Positions 34,766-43,604 are shown, counted from the first letter of the stretch. The stretch is 64,000 bases of DNA from Clostridia bacterium (GCA_910575405.1 CAJTER010000022.1:1-64000), one strand, 5' to 3'. Translations and numbers: made by a program. The notes: a model not told the origin generated them from the letters alone.

Positions 34766-35293
34766 CTACCACCCTCTGCTGTAATCCTCGAAGCACTCCA
34801 GGCACACATGTTTTCCATCCTGCAGTCGCATCTTTGTTTCCGGCGCTCCCTCACCGCAGACCTGGCAAATGACTGTGCGCAGGCTCCGTGCCTTTTCCGG
34901 AAGCTCATACCTGGTCTCTGTTACTGTAAAGATTTCATCAAGCGGACCTTCCAGCACATAGTCGATATATTCTTTTCCGCGCTTTGAATCTGGCTTTTTT
35001 GGCTTTGCAATGAGGCGAAAGCTTTCCCCTGTGCTCCTGTTGTAAAAGTTAAAGGCCATTTTTCCAGTTCCATAATAAATCAGGTTGCCCTTTCCCATGG
35101 TGCACCCCAAAATCGCCTGTACAGCGTCTACCCCGCAAGCGTCGTTTTCCGTTACACACACCAGATCTTCATCCTCAGAAAAGCGGATTCCCAGCCGTTC
35201 AATAGCTTCCATACAGGCCCGTACCCCCAGTGCAATACCACCGCACTCGTGGCCGTGGAAAGCGACCGCCTTTTCAAATAAGTCTCTGCTCAT
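34766..35293 (-). CDS. FmdE-family protein
   Basis: The 175-residue protein starts at 35293 behind AAAGGAGG. It has an FmdE domain (about 5-125) with the signatures FHGHECGGIALGVRA, VTENDACGVDAVQAILGCTMGKGNL and GKMAFNFYNR, named after a subunit found with tungsten/molybdenum formylmethanofuran dehydrogenases. The end forms a small Cys4 zinc-ribbon (CQVCGEGAPE ... HVCLECFEDY). In non-methanogens these proteins are suspected to bind or insert a metal, tungsten or molybdenum cofactor, but no function is proved. No molybdoenzyme gene lies nearby. The first of a three-gene operon with the PH-domain proteins. Confidence 0.88.
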   Translation of the reverse strand: MSRDLFEKAVAFHGHECGGIALGVRACMEAIERLGIRFSEDEDLVCVTENDACGVDAVQAILGCTMGKGNLIYYGTGKMAFNFYNRSTGESFRLIAKPKKPDSKRGKEYIDYVLEGPLDEIFTVTETRYELPEKARSLRTVICQVCGEGAPETKMRLQDGKHVCLECFEDYSRGW

Positions 35294-35511
35294 AGCTCCT
35301 CCTTTTATTGTTTGTTTGATTTTCACAAGGTTTATTATACACGAAACCCCCCTCTGCAGAAAGGGGTATGTGACGTTATGATAATGCAATTTTATTGTAG
35401 GATGGCGATACAGATGCTCCCCCTAAAAGCTAATACTACGCTGCATCTGCAAGCACCTTGTGCCACAAACTGCCTGATCATTATTTTTTTTGGGGGGAGC
35501 CAGTTCATCCT
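35294..35511 (-). promoter_or_regulatory. FmdE promoter region with several possible hairpins
   Basis: On the minus strand a TATAAT box (35339-35334) precedes FmdE. Upstream lies a nine-pair hairpin with ACCCC/GGGGGT ends (about 35344-35365). Further upstream CAGATGC/GCATCTG and GCTCCCCC/GGGGGAGC can pair in mutually exclusive ways, sharing the GC of GCATC. This could be a terminator region for the chemoreceptor gene or a structured regulatory RNA; no known riboswitch class was recognised. Confidence 0.35.
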
Positions 35512-37092
35512 TTACAAATTCGCAAAGACCTGAGTCTGATGCTTCAGATCCTCGACAATTCCTCTGCTGATATCCATTTTTCCAGTAATATCCTCCATGT
35601 CTCCTACCAGATTTCTGGTGCTTCCTGCAACACCGGAAATACCAGATGCACTCTGATCCATGGCCCGTGTAATGCTTTCAATAGAAGATGCGATTTCTGT
35701 CATTGAGCTTTGCAGGCGGGCTGTTCTACTATTAAATTCATCCATGCTCTGCTGTATATAAGCGGCATCTTTCTGGTACTGTTTTCCTGATTCTACAACC
35801 TCTTGGAACTGTGTTAAAATCGACTGGTTCATATAATCTAGCAAATCCTGGGCATGACCTGAAAGGGTGTGCACTGCACTTGTCACAACCTTGTTTACCT
35901 CCTGTATCCTACCTGCGGTTTCACTGCAGGAATCAGCAAGCTGACGGATTTCTGCAGCTACTATCGCAAATCCACCTCCCGACTTCCCTGCGCGAGTCGC
36001 TTCGATGGATGCATTAATTGCAATCAGGTTTGTGCTGGTCGATATCCCTACGATTTCATCGGTAAGAAGATTGACCTGATCCACACTCCTGCTCTGCTGG
36101 ATTGCCTCTGTAAGTACAGCGGAAATATCCGCTGCTTTTTGGCTGATCACTTCCATATTACTCTGAGCCGACTGTTCCAATTCATCCGCCCGCTCTTTCA
36201 TTTCCGTTGAATATTGGGTGATAGAACTACATTCCTCTGCCGTGTCGTTGACATCCTGCTTTATATGAGCAGTATTGTAATTAATATCAGCAGCATTTCC
36301 TGCTACCTCCTGAACAGTAGCAGATAATTCTTCTGCCAGGGAAGAAAGACCAACAGCACTTTTATTAGAATTTCTGGTACGTTTCAACACTTCATTTACT
36401 ACATCGTTCAGACGGACAGAATTTCCCTGAAGCGTTTTAATCGCGTCTTTAATAGGGCCTATTACATATTTTAAAATGATCTTAATTGCAAAGAGCACCA
36501 GAATAATACCTGCTATCGTACATATAGCGCCAATAATAATGGAGATGATATAGACCACTCGCAGTCTTTGCCTCGCTTTTTCTGCCTGGGCACTGATGGA
36601 AGCATATAATTGTTTTACATTACTCTCAACAGCTTCACCATAAGTAGCCACATCGCCGTTAGCAAGGGTATAAGCTTCCTCCGTCTTGCTGCCTGCACTG
36701 GCGCATAGGAGAAAAACAAGTGCGTGCTTAAAAGAATCATAGTTTTTTACCAGTTCCTCATATGTCGCATCTTCCTCTACATAATTTTTGTAATCTTCCA
36801 GAGATGTTTCTAAAATTTCCTCTTGTGCCTTGATCTGAGTTACGACCTGGATCATGGTATTATAATCGGTTGCAACAATATGAGCCAGGGCCATTTTATG
36901 GATATCCAAAATACAGCTACGGATCTCTCCAAGTTTCGTTTCCCCTACCATATACTTATCCACAATATTAGCTGCATTTGAATGTACATTATTGATGCTG
37001 AAAACTGCCAGAGCATTGGAAATCAGTGCTACCACTCCTAACAGGACAATGGGCAGTATCAAGCGTTGTTGAATCGTCAGGTTTCTTTTCAT
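35512..37092 (-). CDS. methyl-accepting chemotaxis protein
   Basis: About 526 residues from the ATG at 37092 (GGAG eight bases upstream). It has an N-terminal membrane helix (LILPIVLLGVVALISNALAVFSI), a helical extracellular sensor of the four-helix-bundle type (about 35-175), a second membrane helix (YIISIIIGAICTIAGIILVLF), and a cytoplasmic signalling rod whose tip reads NLIAINASIEATRAGKSGGG, near-consensus for receptor contact with CheA/CheW. A clear HAMP is not obvious. It is encoded 58 bases downstream of a solute-binding lipoprotein, which suggests that the loaded binding protein is what the receptor senses. No methylation-site pentapeptide CheR tether is present. Confidence 0.92.
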   Translation of the reverse strand: MKRNLTIQQRLILPIVLLGVVALISNALAVFSINNVHSNAANIVDKYMVGETKLGEIRSCILDIHKMALAHIVATDYNTMIQVVTQIKAQEEILETSLEDYKNYVEEDATYEELVKNYDSFKHALVFLLCASAGSKTEEAYTLANGDVATYGEAVESNVKQLYASISAQAEKARQRLRVVYIISIIIGAICTIAGIILVLFAIKIILKYVIGPIKDAIKTLQGNSVRLNDVVNEVLKRTRNSNKSAVGLSSLAEELSATVQEVAGNAADINYNTAHIKQDVNDTAEECSSITQYSTEMKERADELEQSAQSNMEVISQKAADISAVLTEAIQQSRSVDQVNLLTDEIVGISTSTNLIAINASIEATRAGKSGGGFAIVAAEIRQLADSCSETAGRIQEVNKVVTSAVHTLSGHAQDLLDYMNQSILTQFQEVVESGKQYQKDAAYIQQSMDEFNSRTARLQSSMTEIASSIESITRAMDQSASGISGVAGSTRNLVGDMEDITGKMDISRGIVEDLKHQTQVFANL

Positions 37093-37150
37093 GATGCATT
37101 CTCCAGATATGTGTTTCAAATTTTTTAAAAACAGGAAAATCACTACAGCC

Positions 37151-38404
37151 TTATCTTATTGTAATCCCCTTTACCATTTTGTCCAGCTGCTTTTGCAGAT
37201 CTTCTCCGGTTGGGTTTCCTGCAGCCATATTCTGCGCAAAAGCAGCAACTGGATCCCAAAATTTCCCACCAACTCTCTGCAACTGTGCAAATTCTGACTG
37301 CTGAAGAAGGGCTGAAATCGCAGGAGCTGCCTGAACTTCTGAGGAAGCCGCCGCTTTTTTGTTGGAAGGGCCCTGTCCACGCATTTCAAACCGCAGCTTC
37401 TGATTTTGCTCGTTGGTAATCCACTCAGCCAAGCGCTTTGCCCACTTTGGGGATTTAGAATAAGCGTTGACGCCAATGAGCTTGCACCCTGAAAAGGATG
37501 CCATCTGAATCTGCCTATTTTTACAGGTATACGTAGGAAGTTTGGATGCTCCGGTATCCTTACCCCATGCTTTCTCAATTTCAACTGCATTCCATACGCC
37601 ACTAACACCCGCAATAACCGATCCATCCTTTACACCTGCCAAAAATTCTGCATCTGTGCGATTTGTAAAACCCGCGCTTCTTCCGATTTCCAGCATGGCC
37701 CTTGCCACATCTACTCCTTTGACATCGCCTTTTTTATCGTTCCAGCTACACTCATTTGTAATACCGTCACTGCTGAGCTTTACTTCCATTCCCGTATTCC
37801 CAAAAAAGGAATATACATACCATGCAGAAGACCAGTCCATAGCAAACTTTTTCCCTGTTTCTCTGGAAATCTTGAGAATCTTGTCTAGCGTTTCTATATC
37901 CCCGTCTTTAAAATACTTTTTATTATAATAAAGAAAATATCCATTATCCGCTGTAAGAGGATACGCATAAAGGGTATTTCCTACGGAAGCAGCCTCCACT
38001 GCAGTATCCAGATTTTCCGACTGAATCCGCTGGGCCCCTTCCACCGGATCCAGTGCTCCAGCTGCCACCAGAGCATTCAGCTGGTCATCAGCAAATGTAA
38101 AGATATCCGCACCTGCTTCCAGTCCCCCCAGCAATACATCCTTACACTCTGATTCGCCTTGGACGGCAATAGTAATTTGGAAATTTGCTTCGCCGCTGTG
38201 GGCTTTCTTAAAATCATCAATAATCCTACTTAGAAGTTCCTGATCCTCCTCTGCTCCCCAGACAGTAAGGGCGACTGTATTTGATGCACTTTGGCGTTCT
38301 TCATCTGTACCATCATTTCCACATCCCGTGCAGGAAAGTGTACAGAACAGGATACAGGAAAATACGATAAACAGGATCTTATATTTCTTTTTACTGTAAA
38401 TCAT
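37151..38404 (-). CDS. extracellular solute-binding lipoprotein (ABC family 1, sugar type)
   Basis: The 417-residue protein has a lipoprotein signal (LFIVFSCILFCTLSCTGCG) and a family-1 binding-protein fold: NTVALTVWGAEEDQELLSRIIDDFKKAH at the start, FTFADDQLNALVAAGALDPV, and GVSGVWNAVEIEKAWGKD. Such proteins bind sugars or other small solutes for ABC importers, but no permease or ATPase gene is nearby. The next gene is a chemoreceptor, so it may serve only in sensing, or share a permease elsewhere. Promoter visible upstream at 38488-38516. Confidence 0.88.
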   Translation of the reverse strand: MIYSKKKYKILFIVFSCILFCTLSCTGCGNDGTDEERQSASNTVALTVWGAEEDQELLSRIIDDFKKAHSGEANFQITIAVQGESECKDVLLGGLEAGADIFTFADDQLNALVAAGALDPVEGAQRIQSENLDTAVEAASVGNTLYAYPLTADNGYFLYYNKKYFKDGDIETLDKILKISRETGKKFAMDWSSAWYVYSFFGNTGMEVKLSSDGITNECSWNDKKGDVKGVDVARAMLEIGRSAGFTNRTDAEFLAGVKDGSVIAGVSGVWNAVEIEKAWGKDTGASKLPTYTCKNRQIQMASFSGCKLIGVNAYSKSPKWAKRLAEWITNEQNQKLRFEMRGQGPSNKKAAASSEVQAAPAISALLQQSEFAQLQRVGGKFWDPVAAFAQNMAAGNPTGEDLQKQLDKMVKGITIR

Positions 38405-38487
38405 AAAATCAGGCCTTTCTGCTCTTTTGCGGGCCAGGAATGCTACCCGTCTGCCCTAAAATAGCAACATTTTTGTCAGTTTTTGCT

Positions 38488-38516
38488 ATTATAGCACTTT
38501 TCAGAACCTACCGCAA
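38488..38516 (-). promoter_or_regulatory. promoter of solute-binding protein/chemoreceptor operon
   Basis: On the minus strand TTGCGG (38516-38511), 17 bases, TATAAT (38493-38488). The -10 box lies within the palindrome TGCTATNATAGCA, a possible operator. Confidence 0.6.
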
Positions 38517-38587
38517 CAGCTGGAATTAAGTTTCTATCTATTGTGCACGTATACTTCCACATTGAAGTGTGTGCCACTGCATGCTGC

Positions 38588-38728
38588 CTTAGACGCTTTG
38601 ATCACTACATGTGGCCGTATTATGAAAAGGATATAAACAGCGGGAGCATCACCAGGGATCAGACACTGGAACTGCTGGAATGCTTTTACCTCAAGGCCTG
38701 CGAAGTATATCAAGCAAGGGAGAAGTGA
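38588..38728 (+). pseudogene. fragment of a glycyl radical enzyme (PFL-like)
   Basis: The segment encodes LRRFDHYMWPYYEKDINSGS and then ITRDQTLELLECFYLKACEV, matching the conserved part of pyruvate formate-lyase-like glycyl radical enzymes around G/RxDQYxYPYYxxDI. Only about 47 residues of the roughly 800 remain, with no start and no active-site Cys or Gly. It differs clearly from the equivalent CutC segment in this window ([20 protein letters not shown]), so it derives from another family member, not from local duplication. Confidence 0.75.
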
Positions 38729-38740
38729 TTTGGTTCTTCC

Positions 38741-38965
38741 ATGACCGTTGCTGCCGAACGGATTGCTGGTGCAATTATTATTAAATACTGGTTTCTTGGT
38801 ACTAGTCCCTCATTGTGGGCCATGCTGTTTCTTGCCATTCTTCTGGCGCTGAACCTCTTCACAGTAAAAGGGTTTGGTGAAGTAGAATTCTGGTTTGCCG
38901 GCATCAAGGTAATTGTTACGATTCTCTTCCTGATTACTGGTGTTCTGATGTCTGGCATGGAATAA
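38741..38965 (+). pseudogene. fragment of an amino-acid permease (APC superfamily)
   Basis: A 74-residue stretch with two hydrophobic helices (LWAMLFLAILLALNLFTVKG and VIVTILFLITGVLMSG) and the string FTVKGFGEVEFWFAGIKVI, which is characteristic of LysP/AroP/GabP-type amino-acid permeases between helices 4 and 6. The full protein would have about 460 residues and twelve helices, so this is an internal relic. It follows the glycyl-radical-enzyme fragment in the same frame, right after its stop codon. Confidence 0.75.
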
Positions 38966-39019
38966 ATCCGGTGCAAAAATCGGAAGGCTGCTAAAAAGCA
39001 GTTCCCGTGATACTTTGCA

Positions 39020-39064
39020 AAAAGGGCTGGAGAATATCTGATTCTTTCAGCCCTTTCTATTTTT
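39020..39064 (+). terminator. intrinsic terminator, probably of the lost permease gene
   Basis: AAAGGGCTG and CAGCCCTTT pair around a loop and are followed by CTATTTTT on the plus strand. It lies about 55 bases after the permease fragment, where the intact gene's terminator would have been. Confidence 0.65.
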
Positions 39065-39190
39065 GTTCTGCCTGTGTCACCGTCTTTCTTGTATTTTGGG
39101 AAGTATACTTCCTAATACTGCTGTATGGCAAAAACAGAAAAGCACACCAATTCTGGTGTGCCGATGCTGCTCTGTTATCACTGCACTATA

Positions 39191-39346
39191 TTAATGGTAG
39201 GAACCACATACTTGTTCTAAGCTGTATTCCTTGTTTCCTCCAAAGCGATCTTCGTCTTTCACACTGACCTTCAGCAGAACCTCTTCCTTATTAATTTCTT
39301 TTTCAAGAACAATATTTCCGCTGTTATCTTTAATGAGTATCGTCAT
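39191..39346 (-). CDS. small protein of unknown function (51 residues)
   Basis: From ATG 39346 the frame reads MTILIKDNSGNIVLEKEINK and ends ...YSLEQVCGSYH. AAAGGAGGAG lies about nine bases upstream, an excellent ribosome site, and a promoter-like pair is visible further up. The composition is acidic and basic mixed with an amphipathic beta pattern and one Cys. I recognise no family. The strong translation signal and the inverted repeat around its promoter support a real, regulated gene. Confidence 0.6.
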   Translation of the reverse strand: MTILIKDNSGNIVLEKEINKEEVLLKVSVKDEDRFGGNKEYSLEQVCGSYH

Positions 39347-39371
39347 GGCAGCCCACTCCTCCTTTAGTTTC

Positions 39372-39422
39372 CTTTTTAGTATACCACTTTATTAGGATAA
39401 CGCGATATACTAAAAAAGTCAA
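39372..39422 (-). promoter_or_regulatory. promoter within an inverted repeat, upstream of small gene
   Basis: On the minus strand TTGACT (39422-39417), 17 bases, TATCCT (39399-39394). The arms CTTTTTAGTATA (39372-39383) and TATACTAAAAAAG (39406-39418) form an inverted repeat around the -10 box, so a repressor site is likely. Confidence 0.45.
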
Positions 39423-39529
39423 CTATTTTCAGCAAAGTAGGTTAAATTTTCCTGTTGTCTAAATCCCTGGAAAATTCCCAAAATACATTCGTGCCGAAGC
39501 TTTGACACAGTGTAGCATTTCCTACTTCA

Positions 39530-40300
39530 TCAAACATATTTTCTCATATATTTGAGTGCATTTTTTTCCAGTCTGGATACCTGTGCCTGACTGATAGAAA
39601 TTTCCTCTGCTACTTCCATCTGCGTTTTTCCCTCAAAAAAACGCATCGTCAAAATATTCCGCTCTCTGGGTGAAAGCTTTTTCATCGCCTCTGACAGAGA
39701 AATGTTTTCAATCCACTTTGCATCCGTGTTCTTCATGTCCTTGACCTGATCCATTACATAGACTGCATCGCCATTATCGTGAAACACTGGCTCAAAAAGA
39801 GAAATAGGATCCTGGATTGAGTCCAGAGCCAGCACCACGTCCTCTCGTTTCACATCCAGCTCCTTTGCAATTTCCGTGACAGTTGGTTCTCTCAGCAGCT
39901 CTCTGGAAAGCTTTTCTTTTGCCTGCAGCGCTTTATATGCGGTATCTCTAAGGGATCTGGATACACGTATACTGTTATTGTCCCGCAGATACCGCCTCAC
40001 TTCCCCGATAATCATAGGCACCGCATAGGTACTGAATTTCACACCATGGGAAGTATCAAAATTGTCAAGAGCCTTAATCAGCCCAATACATCCCACCTGA
40101 AACAGATCATCTGCATTTTCGCCCCTATTGCTGAATCTCTGGATTACGCTTAATACAAGACGCAGATTCCCTTTTATAAATTCTTCTCTTACCTCTTCAT
40201 CTCCAGCCTTGACCTTTTCTATCATCTCCATCATCTCTTTGTCTTTGTAGCGTGGCAGCTTGGCTGTGTTTACGCCACAGATTTCCACCTTGTTAGCCAT
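39530..40300 (-). CDS. sigG: sporulation sigma factor, SigG type
   Basis: About 256 residues from the ATG at 40300 (GAGG nine bases upstream); this start gives the family's usual N-terminus, NKVEICGVNTAKLP, which is diagnostic of forespore sigma-G. Region 2 (NLRLVLSVIQRFSNRGENADDLFQVGCIGLIKALDNFD, then KFSTYAVPMIIGEVRRYLRD), region 3 (EPTVTEIAKELDVKREDV) and region 4 (LSPRERNILTMRFFEGKTQMEVAEEISISQAQVSRLEKNALKYMR) are complete. It directs late forespore genes. The usual neighbours (spoIIGA, sigE) are absent here. Presence supports a spore-forming lineage. Confidence 0.92.
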   Translation of the reverse strand: MANKVEICGVNTAKLPRYKDKEMMEMIEKVKAGDEEVREEFIKGNLRLVLSVIQRFSNRGENADDLFQVGCIGLIKALDNFDTSHGVKFSTYAVPMIIGEVRRYLRDNNSIRVSRSLRDTAYKALQAKEKLSRELLREPTVTEIAKELDVKREDVVLALDSIQDPISLFEPVFHDNGDAVYVMDQVKDMKNTDAKWIENISLSEAMKKLSPRERNILTMRFFEGKTQMEVAEEISISQAQVSRLEKNALKYMRKYV

Positions 40301-40413
40301 AAATAAGGTCCTCGCATCCTCTTTGCTCCCCTTAAGCATAGATGCTTTTACGCATACTTTATTTATGTGCATGATGCAGACTTTTTATTCTGTTTATTGC
40401 ATTCTGCGCAAAA

Positions 40414-41583
40414 CTATTTTAAGACATATTCCAGGATTTTCAGACCCTTGTCAAGCTCCTCATAGGTAATGGTCAGCGGCGGAAGAAGCCGGATTTTATT
40501 CTTGGCAGTCAAAGCCATAAGTCCCTGCTCTAAGGCTGCTGAAACAACCTGCTTTGCATCCTTCGTTTTCAGGGAAACGCCCAGCATCAGACCCATGCCA
40601 GATACTGACTCGACCTCTGCAAGCGCTTCAAGCTTTTCCCTGAGATAAGCGCCTTTTTCCGCTACATCCTTCAGGAACGCATCGTCCATGCGTCTGAGTA
40701 CCTCCAAAGCTCCGGCACAGGCTACCGGATTTCCACCATAAGTTGTTCCATGGTTTCCCGGCTTCAGCACATCGGCTGCCTTTTCACCAAACAGAGCGCC
40801 TCCAATCGGCAGTCCGCCGCCAATGCCCTTTGCAAAGGTGACAATATCCGGCTTGATACCAAAATGCTCATAGGCAAATAGCTTTCCGGTTCTCCCGATT
40901 CCCGTCTGAACCTCATCAATAATCAGCAGCATATCCTTCTGGCGGCAAAGGCTTTCCGCTGCCTGAACAAAGTCCTTGTCCAGATTAACAACGCCGCCTT
41001 CCCCCTGTATCATTTCCATCATAATAGCACAGGTTTTATCCGTAACCTTTCGCTCAAGCTCTTCAATGTCATTTCTGCGGCAGTAAACATAATGGCCTAA
41101 AAATGGGTAAAAATCTTTATGGTAGCTTGCCTGTCCCGTTGCTGTAAGGGCTGCCATGGTCCGGCCATGGAAGGAATTTTCCAGAGTGACAATCCAGTTG
41201 ATGTCGTTTCCATATTTGTTGTTGCTGTATTTTCTGGCTGCCTTCATAGCTGCCTCGTTTGCCTCTGCTCCTGAATTTGCAAAGTATACCTTCTGCAGCC
41301 CGGTTCTCTTTGTCAGAGCTTCCGCCAGCCTGGCCTGGGGCTCTGTATAAAATAGATTGGACACATGCTGCAGCTTTGTGATCTGGCCTGTTACAGCCTT
41401 CACCCACCCCTCATCGCAAAATCCCAGGGAATTTACACCGATTCCCGCAGTAAAATCAATATATTCTTTTCCTTCTGTATCAAAACAAACAGCGCCCTTG
41501 CCATGATCGGCCTCCATGTTGTATCTGGCATATGTATTTACGATTTTTTCCTGATCCAGCTTCTTCAGATTTCTATTACTCAT
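40414..41583 (-). CDS. argD: acetylornithine aminotransferase
   Basis: About 389 residues, a class-III PLP aminotransferase converting N-acetylglutamate semialdehyde to N-acetylornithine. Visible are the opening [27 protein letters not shown], the Schiff-base lysine region [35 protein letters not shown] and [18 protein letters not shown]. The ATG at 41583 overlaps the argB stop codon by eight bases, giving translational coupling and fixing this start over the longer frame. It is the last gene of argC-argB-argD. Confidence 0.93.
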   Translation of the reverse strand: MSNRNLKKLDQEKIVNTYARYNMEADHGKGAVCFDTEGKEYIDFTAGIGVNSLGFCDEGWVKAVTGQITKLQHVSNLFYTEPQARLAEALTKRTGLQKVYFANSGAEANEAAMKAARKYSNNKYGNDINWIVTLENSFHGRTMAALTATGQASYHKDFYPFLGHYVYCRRNDIEELERKVTDKTCAIMMEMIQGEGGVVNLDKDFVQAAESLCRQKDMLLIIDEVQTGIGRTGKLFAYEHFGIKPDIVTFAKGIGGGLPIGGALFGEKAADVLKPGNHGTTYGGNPVACAGALEVLRRMDDAFLKDVAEKGAYLREKLEALAEVESVSGMGLMLGVSLKTKDAKQVVSAALEQGLMALTAKNKIRLLPPLTITYEELDKGLKILEYVLK

Positions 41584-42466
41584 TATAGTATTTTGCCTCT
41601 CTTTCACATAAAATTGCGGTTCCTGCTCCCTTATCCGTAAAGATTTCCAAAAGGACGCTGTGGGGTATGCGCCCATCTAAAATGTGGACTCTGGAAACTC
41701 CGTGGCGAATTGCATCAATGCAGTTATTCAGCTTTGGAAGCATTCCTCCTCCAATGCTGCCCTCCTTGATCAGCTGCTCTGCTTCGCTGACATACAATTC
41801 GGCGATCAGGGTCTCCGGATCTTTCGGATCCGCATAAACGCCGTCAATATCCGTCAGAAATGCCAGCTTCTCCGCATTGACCGATTTCGCAATGGCGCAG
41901 GCCGCATCATCCGCATTGATATTGTACGTATGGAATTCATCATCCAGCCCCACGGGAAATACAATCGGCAGGAAATCCTTTTCCAGCAAATCATAAAGGA
42001 TTTTCGGATTCACCTCTTTTACTTCCCCGACAAAGCCAATATCCTCACCGCCGCTGTTTTTCTTTCGAACGGAAAGCAGCCCGCTGTCCTTGCCGCTGAT
42101 ACCGACTGCTTTTACACCCAGCGACTGAACGATGCTTACCAGTTCCTTATTTACCTTTCCGAGAACCATCTCCGCCAGCTCCATGGTATCCTCATCTGTC
42201 ACACGCAGTCCGTTTACAAACCGCGGCTCCATGCCCACCTTTTCTACCCATCTGCTGATTTCCTTGCCGCCGCCATGAACGATGATCGGCTTAAAGCCCA
42301 CCAGCTTCAGCAGCACTACATCCTCAATCACTTTTCGTTTCAGTTCTTCATCCAGCATAGCGCTGCCGCCGTATTTGATTACGATAATTTTCCGGTTAAA
42401 GCGCCGGATATAGGGCAGTGCTTCAATGAGCACTTCTGCTTTATCTAAATGTTTCTGACTTACCAC
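41576..42466 (-). CDS. argB: acetylglutamate kinase
   Basis: The 296-residue protein phosphorylates N-acetylglutamate. Family motifs: [10 protein letters not shown] (phosphate loop), [13 protein letters not shown], the Arg-rich substrate region [21 protein letters not shown], and [30 protein letters not shown]. The N-terminal 20-residue helix before the core is the feature of arginine-inhibited hexameric kinases. GTG start behind AGGAGG. Second gene of the arginine cluster, overlapped by argD. Confidence 0.95.
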   Translation of the reverse strand: MVSQKHLDKAEVLIEALPYIRRFNRKIIVIKYGGSAMLDEELKRKVIEDVVLLKLVGFKPIIVHGGGKEISRWVEKVGMEPRFVNGLRVTDEDTMELAEMVLGKVNKELVSIVQSLGVKAVGISGKDSGLLSVRKKNSGGEDIGFVGEVKEVNPKILYDLLEKDFLPIVFPVGLDDEFHTYNINADDAACAIAKSVNAEKLAFLTDIDGVYADPKDPETLIAELYVSEAEQLIKEGSIGGGMLPKLNNCIDAIRHGVSRVHILDGRIPHSVLLEIFTDKGAGTAILCEREAKYYNE

Positions 42467-42553
42467 TTGAACCTCCTACTTCTGTATTACTTTTTTATTG
42501 TACCATATTTGCAGGCTAAATCCCATATCAGAATCTCCTGCCTCTTCTGAAAA

Positions 42554-43516
42554 TCAGATCAAGCCCTCTGTCTCATCAAGGCCTATCATAAGATTCATGC
42601 ACTGGACTGCCGCGCCGGAAGCGCCTTTTCCAAGATTGTCAAATCTGGCTGCCAGCAACACCTGCTCATCGTTTCCGCACACGAAAATCTCCATTCGGTT
42701 TGTGCCGGAAAGTGTGTTTGCAGGAAGGAATCCATCTTTAAGGATATCTGTTCCGCCTGATGCTGCAACTTTTACAAAGGTCTGCCCCTCATAATGTTCC
42801 TTCATCACCTGATGAATTTCTTTTACTGTTTGGGCTTTTGAAAGGCACCTTGTGTGCAGGGGGACCGAAACCACCATACCGCTGTAGTAATCGTCTACAA
42901 TGGGGTTAAACATAGGCCGGTATGTTAAACCGCATATCTTCTGCATTTCCGGAAGGTGCTTGTGGTTCTGCTCTAAGGCATACTGTCTGCCGCAGCAGCA
43001 TTCCTTTGGTTTATCTTTTCCCTCCATTACTGCGATCATCTTTTTTCCCGCGCCGCTGTAGCCGGAAATGCCGTGGCAGGTTAGCGGATAATCCTTTGGT
43101 AAAATACCGGCTTGCACAAGGGGGTATACACAGGCGATAAAGCCGCTGGCATAACAGCCCGGCACTGCTACCCGGCTCGCCTGTTTGATTCGCTCCCTCT
43201 GCTCAGCAGAAAGCTCTGGAAATCCATAGATCCAGTCCGGATCCGTTCTGTGGGCCGTGGAAGCATCAATGATTCTCGTCCTGGTGTTGTCTTTTTCCAC
43301 CAGAGTGACCGCTTGTCTTGCCGCACTGTCCGGAAGACAGAGAAAGGTAATATCGGACTGGTTAATGAGCCGTTTCCGTTCCTGCGGATCTTTTCGTTTT
43401 TCTTCGTCAATATGTAAAAGCTCCAGGTTCGTTCGACCTTCAAATCGCTGATGAATTTTCAGTCCTGTTGTGCCCTCGCCTCCATCAATAAAAATCTTAT
43501 ACCGTTCGTTCCTCAT
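42554..43516 (-). CDS. argC: N-acetyl-gamma-glutamyl-phosphate reductase, type 2
   Basis: About 320 residues from ATG 43516, behind AGAGGAA. It reduces N-acetylglutamyl phosphate to the semialdehyde with NADPH. The start KIFIDGGEGTTGLKIHQRF replaces the usual GxxGYxGxEL loop and marks the shorter type-2 ArgC. The active-site Cys is in VAVPGCYASGFIACVYPLV, and the substrate His region is HLPEMQKICGL. First gene of argCBD; argJ and later arginine genes are not in the window. Confidence 0.92.
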   Translation of the reverse strand: MRNERYKIFIDGGEGTTGLKIHQRFEGRTNLELLHIDEEKRKDPQERKRLINQSDITFLCLPDSAARQAVTLVEKDNTRTRIIDASTAHRTDPDWIYGFPELSAEQRERIKQASRVAVPGCYASGFIACVYPLVQAGILPKDYPLTCHGISGYSGAGKKMIAVMEGKDKPKECCCGRQYALEQNHKHLPEMQKICGLTYRPMFNPIVDDYYSGMVVSVPLHTRCLSKAQTVKEIHQVMKEHYEGQTFVKVAASGGTDILKDGFLPANTLSGTNRMEIFVCGNDEQVLLAARFDNLGKGASGAAVQCMNLMIGLDETEGLI

Positions 43517-43564
43517 TTCGTTCCTCTCTAATGCTTTCCCTTTTGCGTTGATATATTGGCTATC

Positions 43565-43604
43565 TGCATAAATACGAACCAAGTATGAATGGATCGTATT
43601 TGCA
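43565..43604. promoter_or_regulatory. inverted repeat upstream of argC, possible ARG box
   Basis: TGCATAAATACGAACC faces GGATCGTATTTGCA about 50 bases upstream of argC. Each half resembles an ArgR half-site (TGNATWWWWAT). Assignment rests on position and partial similarity. Confidence 0.35.

Noticed and set aside
38741-38965. Treating the permease-like frame as a small intact membrane protein
   Set aside because: It matches only an internal piece of a twelve-helix permease, has a stop codon a few codons upstream in frame and no ribosome site.
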